Assembly: GCF_001507595.1 (NCBI RefSeq)
Contig: NZ_LQBQ01000023.1
Span: forward strand, 248,001 to 312,000
Origin: Ruegeria marisrubri
GTDB lineage: Bacteria > Pseudomonadota > Alphaproteobacteria > Rhodobacterales > Rhodobacteraceae
Direction: 5' to 3'
DNA: 64,000 bases
How positions within the stretch are numbered: the first letter of the stretch is position 1; each line of letters starts with the position of its first letter. The notes under the pieces were generated by a model that ran no database searches, was not told the DNA's origin, and worked only from the letters and a program-made list of their open reading frames with translations. The translations under genes were made by a program, and so were the position numbers. Positions 58,819 through 64,000 of this stretch are shown in pieces.

Positions 58819-59559
58819 ATGGCAAAGAAAGCAGTTCGAAAAACAGGCTCGAAAACCAAGGCCAAGGCAAGAAAGTCCGAAGGCGTTCCGGTTCTGACCC
58901 GTATCAGCACATGGCTGTTGCGGGGAGGCGTGATCATGGCAGCGATCGTGGTGGCGTTGGTCCTGCTATTCTCGGTCGTGAATCCTCCGGTCACATATAC
59001 GATCTGGTCCGAATGGCGGCGGCTGGGCCGTGTCGAACGCGACTGGGTTCCGATGGACCAGATCGCCCCGGTCATGGCGCGATCGGTGGTTGCGGCCGAG
59101 GATGCGAATTTCTGCCTGCACTGGGGGTTCGACGTGAACGCGATCCGCGCGGCTCTGGATGAGGGCGGAAACCGCGGTGCGTCCACGATCTCGCAGCAGA
59201 CGGTGAAGAACGTGTTTCTGTGGCAGGGTCGCAGTTGGTTCCGCAAGGCCTTGGAAACGTCGATCACGCCTTTGGTCGAGCTGTTCTGGACCAAAAGGCG
59301 CATTCTAGAGGTCTATCTGAACGTCGCCGAGATGGGTGAGGGCGTGTTCGGCGTCGAAGCCGCGGCGCGGAAATACTACGGTGTCAGCGCCGATGCCCTG
59401 ACGCCGACCCAGGCGGCGCGCCTTGCGGCCATTCTGCCGGCGCCACGCCAGCGATCGGTCGTCGATCCGTCCGTGGGAACGCGCCGAAGGGCGGCCGCGA
59501 TCCGTGATGGTGCGGCCACCATCCGCGCAGACGGGCGCGACGATTGTTTCGAGGATTGA
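58819..59559 (+). CDS. mtgA: Monofunctional biosynthetic peptidoglycan transglycosylase
   Basis: 246 residues. A Lys-rich cytoplasmic tail (residues 1-25), one membrane anchor (about 31-54), and a GT51 domain with VVAAEDANFCLHWGFD (catalytic Glu, FxxHxG), RGASTISQQTVKNVFLW and RRILEVYLNVAEMG. Polymerises lipid II glycan strands at the membrane outer face. Stands alone. Confidence 0.95.
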   Translation: MAKKAVRKTGSKTKAKARKSEGVPVLTRISTWLLRGGVIMAAIVVALVLLFSVVNPPVTYTIWSEWRRLGRVERDWVPMDQIAPVMARSVVAAEDANFCLHWGFDVNAIRAALDEGGNRGASTISQQTVKNVFLWQGRSWFRKALETSITPLVELFWTKRRILEVYLNVAEMGEGVFGVEAAARKYYGVSADALTPTQAARLAAILPAPRQRSVVDPSVGTRRRAAAIRDGAATIRADGRDDCFED

Positions 59560-59617
59560 AACCGGTCGCAGAGCAGGGCTATTGCTGTAGGGCATTCACT
59601 GGTTCGATTGGAAGTCC

Positions 59618-60283
59618 ATGGCGCGTCTGTTTCACGTTTCCCTCTCTCCGTTTTGCCGCAAGGTCCGTCTGTCGCTGGCGGAAAAGAAGATCGAAGTCGA
59701 ACTCGTCGAGGAAAGGTACTGGGAGCGCGACCCGGATTTCCTGCGCCGCAACCCGGCCGGCAAGGTGCCGGTTCTCCGCCTCGATGGACATACGATGTCG
59801 GAAAGCACTGCCATCTGCGAATATATCGAGGAAACGCGGCCCGAACCGGCACTGATGCCCGCCAAGCCCGAGGCCCGGCTGGAGGTGCGGCGGCTGGTCG
59901 GCTGGTTTGACGACAAGTTCCACAAGGAGGTGACCTCGAAGCTGCTCTATGAGCGGGTCAACAAGAAGATGACCGGGCAGGGTTATCCGGACAGCAAGAA
60001 CGTCAAGGAAGGCGCGCGGGCGATCAAGTATCACCTGGACTACATGGCCTGGCTGCTGGACCACCGGCGTTGGCTGGCGGGAGACCAGATGACCTTGGCC
60101 GATTTTGCCGCGGCTGCACATCTGTCGGCGCTGGACTACATCTCGGACGTGGATTGGAACCGCAGCCAGGTGGTCAAGGACTGGTATGCCAAGATCAAGT
60201 CGCGCCCGGCTTTTCGCTCGATTCTGGCCGATCAGGTTCCAGGCTTCCGCCCGCCGCCACATTACGCCGATCTGGATTTTTGA
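59618..60283 (+). CDS. Glutathione S-transferase
   Basis: 221 residues. N-terminal thioredoxin-fold domain with LSPFCRKVRLSLAEKKIEVE (Ser/Cys active region), RNPAGKVPVLRLDG and MSESTAICEYIEE (glutathione-binding loop); C-terminal helical domain with WLAGDQMTLADFAAAAHLSALDY. Substrate unknown. queG follows. Confidence 0.9.
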   Translation: MARLFHVSLSPFCRKVRLSLAEKKIEVELVEERYWERDPDFLRRNPAGKVPVLRLDGHTMSESTAICEYIEETRPEPALMPAKPEARLEVRRLVGWFDDKFHKEVTSKLLYERVNKKMTGQGYPDSKNVKEGARAIKYHLDYMAWLLDHRRWLAGDQMTLADFAAAAHLSALDYISDVDWNRSQVVKDWYAKIKSRPAFRSILADQVPGFRPPPHYADLDF

Positions 60284-60370
60284 TAAGGTGGGCGAGGGGG
60301 CTGTCTGCCCCCTCTTGGCCCGTTGGGCCAATTCACCCCCGAGGATATTTTGGGCCAGATGAAGAGCGAA

Positions 60371-61396
60371 ATGGGTTTGAAGGAAAGGCTGGTGGCACAG
60401 GCCCTGGCCGAGGGGTTCGTGGCCTGTCGGATCTGTCGCCCTTGGGATGTGCCGCAGGTGCCGGAGCGGTTGGAGGCTTTTCTGGCGGCGGGCTATCACG
60501 GGCAGATGGGCTGGATGGCCGAGCGGACACACTGGCGCAGCGATCCGGCGGCGCTATGGCCCGAGGCGCGATCGGTCATCATGCTGGCCGAAAGCTATGC
60601 GCCTGAACATGATCCAACCGAGATTCTGAACCATCCCGACCGCGGGGCCATTTCCGTTTATGCGCAGAACAAGGATTACCATGACCTCGTCAAGAAGCGG
60701 CTCAAGCGGCTGGCGCGGTGGCTGATCGCCGAGGCCGGGGGAGAGGTGAAGGTCTTTGTCGATACGGCTCCGGTGCCGGAAAAGGCGTTGGGCCATGCGG
60801 CGGGGTTGGGCTGGCAGGGCAAGCACACCAATCTGGTGAGCCGGGACTGGGGAAATTGGGCCTTTTTAGGGTCTGTTTTTACCACGCTCGACCTGCCTGC
60901 GGACGCACCGGAAGTGGACCATTGCGGGTCTTGCCGGTCCTGTCTCGACAGTTGCCCGACGGAGGCTTTTCCAGCCCCTTATCAGCTGGATGCACGGCGC
61001 TGCATTTCCTATCTGACGATCGAGCACAAGGGGCCGGTGGCAGAGGATTTGCGCGCGAAGCTGGGCAACCGCATCTATGGCTGCGACGACTGTCTGGCGG
61101 CCTGTCCCTGGAACAAGTTCGCGGTGGCGGCCAGCGACATGCGCTATGCGGCGCGTGAAGAGCTGAAGGCGCCGAAACTGGCCGAACTGGCAGCGTTGGA
61201 CGATGCGGCGTTCCGGGCGGTGTTTTCAGGCTCGCCCATCAAGCGGATCGGTCGGAACCGTTTCGTACGTAACGTGCTGTACGCCATCGGCAATTCGGGA
61301 TTGCCTGAGTTGCTGCCCGCGGCCCGGGCCCTTGTGGATGATCCCGACCCTGCCGTTGCGGATGCGGCGCGCTGGGCGGTGAAACGATTGTCCTGA
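60371..61396 (+). CDS. queG: Epoxyqueuosine reductase
   Basis: Start set at ATG 60371 ([16 protein letters not shown], 341 residues); an ATG at 60359 lies inside a repeat-like sequence and is less likely. Motifs: [33 protein letters not shown], two 4Fe-4S clusters ([16 protein letters not shown] and [12 protein letters not shown]), and a HEAT-like C-terminus ([13 protein letters not shown]). Uses a cobalamin cofactor to reduce epoxyqueuosine to queuosine in tRNA. Confidence 0.94.
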   Translation: MGLKERLVAQALAEGFVACRICRPWDVPQVPERLEAFLAAGYHGQMGWMAERTHWRSDPAALWPEARSVIMLAESYAPEHDPTEILNHPDRGAISVYAQNKDYHDLVKKRLKRLARWLIAEAGGEVKVFVDTAPVPEKALGHAAGLGWQGKHTNLVSRDWGNWAFLGSVFTTLDLPADAPEVDHCGSCRSCLDSCPTEAFPAPYQLDARRCISYLTIEHKGPVAEDLRAKLGNRIYGCDDCLAACPWNKFAVAASDMRYAAREELKAPKLAELAALDDAAFRAVFSGSPIKRIGRNRFVRNVLYAIGNSGLPELLPAARALVDDPDPAVADAARWAVKRLS

Positions 61397-61467
61397 ATGC
61401 CGCAAACAGGCTGGACGTGCCGCGCCAAGTCGCTAAACCCTGCGCGAGCGAACAGATGGAGGGCCCG

Positions 61468-63471
61468 ATGGCGCTGGCTTTGGGTGTGGATACGGGTGGA
61501 ACCTATACGGATGCGGTTCTGGTTCGGGACGAGAAAGAGGTCGTCGCTTCGGCCAAATCCCTTACCACCCGGTCGGACCTGGCGATCGGTGTGGGCAAGG
61601 CCATTTCGGCTGTTCTGGACAAGACCGGCGTCGCACCCGCCGAGATCTCCATGGCGTCGCTGTCAACCACCCTGGCGACCAACGCGCTGGTCGAGGGACA
61701 GGGGGGCCGGGTCGCGCTGATCTATGTGGGATTCCGGGAAGGCGATCTGGAAAAGCATGGTTTGAAGGAGGCGCTCAAGGGCGATCCGGTTCTGGTTTTG
61801 CGTGGTGGTCACAGCCATGCGGGGAACGAGGTCGAGCCGCTGGATACGGATACCCTGCTGGAGTTTTTGGACACTAACAAAGGGATTTCTGGCTTTGCCG
61901 TTGCAGCCCAGTTTGCGACCCGCAACCCGGCGCATGAGCTTGAGGTGGCGCGGATCGTCAGCGAGCGAACCGGGGCGCCGGTGACCTGCTCGCACCACCT
62001 GTCGGCCAGGCTGAACGGGCCGAAGCGGGCGGTGACGGCGGTGCTGAACGCGCGGCTGATCGGGATGATCGACCGCCTGATCGGCCGGGCGCAGGACAGG
62101 TTGCGCGATCTGGGCATTGACGCGCCGATGATGGTGGTGCGGGGTGATGGCGCGCTGATGAGCGCCGAGCAGGCGCGGGAGCGGCCGATCGAAACCATCC
62201 TCAGTGGTCCGGCGGCCTCGATCGTCGGGGCGCGCTGGCTGACGGGGGTCGAGAACGCATTGGTGTCGGATATCGGCGGCACGACCACCGACGTCGCCCT
62301 GATCCGCGACGGAAAGCCGGCCATTGATCCGGCTGGGGCCCGCGTGGGTCGGTTTCGCACCATGGTCGAAGCGGTCGCCATGCGCACGCATGGTCTGGGC
62401 GGCGACAGCCAGGTGCATGTCGTGACCGAGGGGCTTGGTGGCGGCGTGTTTCTTGGGCCTCGCCGGGTGCTCCCGGTGTCCCTGATTGCAGCGGAGGCCG
62501 GAGAAGTTGTTCACGCGGCGCTGGATGAACAGTTGCGTGCGACGACCGTCGGCGAGCATGATGTTCGGTTTGCCCGGGTGGTGCCGGGGGTTCCGACCGA
62601 AGGCGTCGGCCCGCGTGAGCGCGTGCTGTTGGACCGTCTTGGCGAGCGGGTCATGTCGCTGGGTGAGCTGTTGCGGACCCGGATGGAGAATGGTGCGCTG
62701 ACGCGGCTGGTGGATCGGGGCATCGTGCAGGTTTCCGGCGTGACGCCTTCGGATGCCAGCCATGTTCTCGGGCGGCTTGACAGTTGGGATGCAGAGGCCG
62801 CGCGAAAGGGGCTGGAACTGTTCGCCCGCAAGCGCGTCGGATCGGGTGATCGGCTGGCACAGAATGCCGAAGAACTGGCGCAGAAGATCATCGATCAACT
62901 GACCGAACAGACAGCTTTGACCTTGTTAGAGACTGCTTTTGCCGAAGAGACCGAGGATTTCGGCCTGCCGCCAGAGGAGTTGGCGCGGCATGTGCTCACC
63001 CGGCGCGGGTTGGCCCGGCATCGTGGATTGCTGGCGCTTGACGCCGCGCTCAACCTGGATGTCGTGGGGCTGGGGGCCTCGGCGCCGACCTATTACCCGG
63101 CGGTCGGTGAGCGCCTGCATTGTCGAATGATCCTGCCAGAACATGCCGGTGTCGCGAACGCGGTCGGGGCCGTGGTGGGGCGCGTCACCTTCCGCCGGAG
63201 CGGGTCGGTAACCAGCCCTTCCGAGGACCGTTTCCGTGTGCATCTGGAGGATGGCCCGCAGGATTTCCCGGACGCCGACGAGGCGCTGGCGCTGTTGGAG
63301 GAAATCCTGCGCGCCGAAGCGGAAGGCGCGGCGCGGGCCGCCGGGGCCGAGAACATCCGGGTTCTGGTCGAGCGCGACATTCGCACCGCCCAGGTCGAGG
63401 GGCGCGACGTCTTTGTCGAGGGAACGCTGACGGTCGAGGCAAGCGGCCGCCCCAGGGTTGCCTCGGAATAG
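61468..63471 (+). CDS. Hydantoinase/oxoprolinase-family protein (HyuA-like)
   Basis: Start set at MALALGVDTGGTYTDAVLV (61468) with GGAG upstream; 667 residues. The N-terminal ATPase-like motif GVDTGGTYTD and the second phosphate motif SDIGGTTTDVALI are those of hydantoinase A / oxoprolinase / acetone carboxylase-like proteins. The partner B subunit (hydantoinase B) is not next to it, so its substrate is open. The gene stands alone between queG and msrA. Confidence 0.85.
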   Translation: MALALGVDTGGTYTDAVLVRDEKEVVASAKSLTTRSDLAIGVGKAISAVLDKTGVAPAEISMASLSTTLATNALVEGQGGRVALIYVGFREGDLEKHGLKEALKGDPVLVLRGGHSHAGNEVEPLDTDTLLEFLDTNKGISGFAVAAQFATRNPAHELEVARIVSERTGAPVTCSHHLSARLNGPKRAVTAVLNARLIGMIDRLIGRAQDRLRDLGIDAPMMVVRGDGALMSAEQARERPIETILSGPAASIVGARWLTGVENALVSDIGGTTTDVALIRDGKPAIDPAGARVGRFRTMVEAVAMRTHGLGGDSQVHVVTEGLGGGVFLGPRRVLPVSLIAAEAGEVVHAALDEQLRATTVGEHDVRFARVVPGVPTEGVGPRERVLLDRLGERVMSLGELLRTRMENGALTRLVDRGIVQVSGVTPSDASHVLGRLDSWDAEAARKGLELFARKRVGSGDRLAQNAEELAQKIIDQLTEQTALTLLETAFAEETEDFGLPPEELARHVLTRRGLARHRGLLALDAALNLDVVGLGASAPTYYPAVGERLHCRMILPEHAGVANAVGAVVGRVTFRRSGSVTSPSEDRFRVHLEDGPQDFPDADEALALLEEILRAEAEGAARAAGAENIRVLVERDIRTAQVEGRDVFVEGTLTVEASGRPRVASE

Positions 63472-63480
63472 GCGGCGGGG

Positions 63481-63993
63481 CTATTCGGCGGCGTCCGAGC
63501 GTTTCGGCAGCACCCAGTCCGGGCGCGGGAAATGGCAGGTGTAACCGTTGGGTATCCGCTCCAGGTAATCCTGATGCTCGGGCTCGGCCTCCCAGAAATC
63601 GCCGACGGGTTCGACCTCGGTCACGACCTTGCCCGGCCACAGCCCGCTGGCGTCCACATCGGCGATCGTGTCCAGCGCCACCTGTTTCTGCTCGTCGTCC
63701 ACATAGTAGATGGCCGAGCGATAGCTCATGCCGATGTCATTTCCCTGTCGGTTCAGGGTCGTCGGGTCGTGGATCTGGAAAAAGAACTCCAGCAGCTCGC
63801 GATAGCTGATCTTTTCCGGGTCGAACCAGATCTCGATCCCTTCGGCATGGGTGCCGTGGTTGCGATAGGTGGCGTTCGGAACGTCTCCGCCGGTATAGCC
63901 GACGCGGGTCCGGTTGACGCCGGGCAGCTTGCGGATCAGGTCCTGCATCCCCCAGAAACAGCCTCCGGCGAGAACGGCGCGGTGTTCGGTCAT
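63481..63993 (-). CDS. msrA: Peptide-methionine (S)-S-oxide reductase
   Basis: 170 residues. Active-site motif [11 protein letters not shown] with catalytic Cys12, [23 protein letters not shown] and [24 protein letters not shown] are diagnostic. Reduces methionine-S-sulfoxide in damaged proteins using thioredoxin. The stop lies nine bases from the convergent hydantoinase-family stop; the start is seven bases from the window end. Confidence 0.96.
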   Translation of the reverse strand: MTEHRAVLAGGCFWGMQDLIRKLPGVNRTRVGYTGGDVPNATYRNHGTHAEGIEIWFDPEKISYRELLEFFFQIHDPTTLNRQGNDIGMSYRSAIYYVDDEQKQVALDTIADVDASGLWPGKVVTEVEPVGDFWEAEPEHQDYLERIPNGYTCHFPRPDWVLPKRSDAAE

Positions 63994-64000
63994 GCGAAAT

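Overview
The window reads as a chromosomal segment of a marine Rhodobacteraceae (roseobacter-type) alphaproteobacterium. The support is GC-rich coding, dense ATGA gene overlaps, a roseobacter-style GT14 glycosyltransferase with a long C-terminal extension, a Hint-domain protein, and alphaproteobacterial forms of DnaK, SecA, GltB and the thi operon. No rRNA, CRISPR array or phage structural gene was seen. One tRNA gene, tRNA-Leu(CAG), is present.

Layout. 1-2.4 kb: end of an RNA uracil methyltransferase gene, a bacterial voltage-gated sodium channel and a lipoprotein L,D-transpeptidase. 2.4-10.4 kb: a minus-strand run cysQ-kdsB-galE-GT-GT-GT14-sulfotransferase, faced by a divergent ABC-2 polysaccharide-export permease. 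11.3-15.3 kb: alkB-like gene, dnaK, dnaJ. 15.4-22.9 kb: a TPP-riboswitch-led thiamine operon (thiD, thiO, thiS, thiG, thiE, a thiF-rhodanese fusion, then a substrate-binding protein, tenA, ATPase and permease). 23-30.3 kb: radC, an exported protein of unknown function, secA, a parvulin, argJ, mutT. 30.5-41.3 kb: a second surface-polysaccharide locus with three sulfotransferases, a multi-domain polysaccharide lyase, a Wzx-type flippase and a tandem two-domain GT4 glycosyltransferase, together with two decayed glycosyltransferase fragments. 41.3-49.0 kb: two stacked integrative elements at the 3' end of tRNA-Leu. The older is reduced to fragments; the younger, about 5.9 kb, is bounded by a 16-bp direct repeat. 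49-64 kb: an NDUFA9-like protein, uppP, gltD-GFA-gltB, a Hint protein, mtgA, a GST, queG, a hydantoinase-family protein and msrA.

How parts fit. Four PAPS-type sulfotransferases, the PAP phosphatase CysQ, GalE, KdsB, several glycosyltransferases, an export permease and a flippase together suggest a sulfated, Kdo-linked or related surface polysaccharide (inference). The thi operon makes the thiazole, joins it to HMP-PP and appears to import and salvage pyrimidine; no thiC is in the window. The most unusual structures are (i) the two glycosyltransferase remnants sitting immediately upstream of sulfotransferase genes, one of them an in-frame deletion that keeps only the two ends of a tandem glycosyltransferase, and (ii) an 876-bp unit with 86-bp perfect inverted ends, each ending in tRNA-Leu 3' sequence and enclosing a broken integrase.
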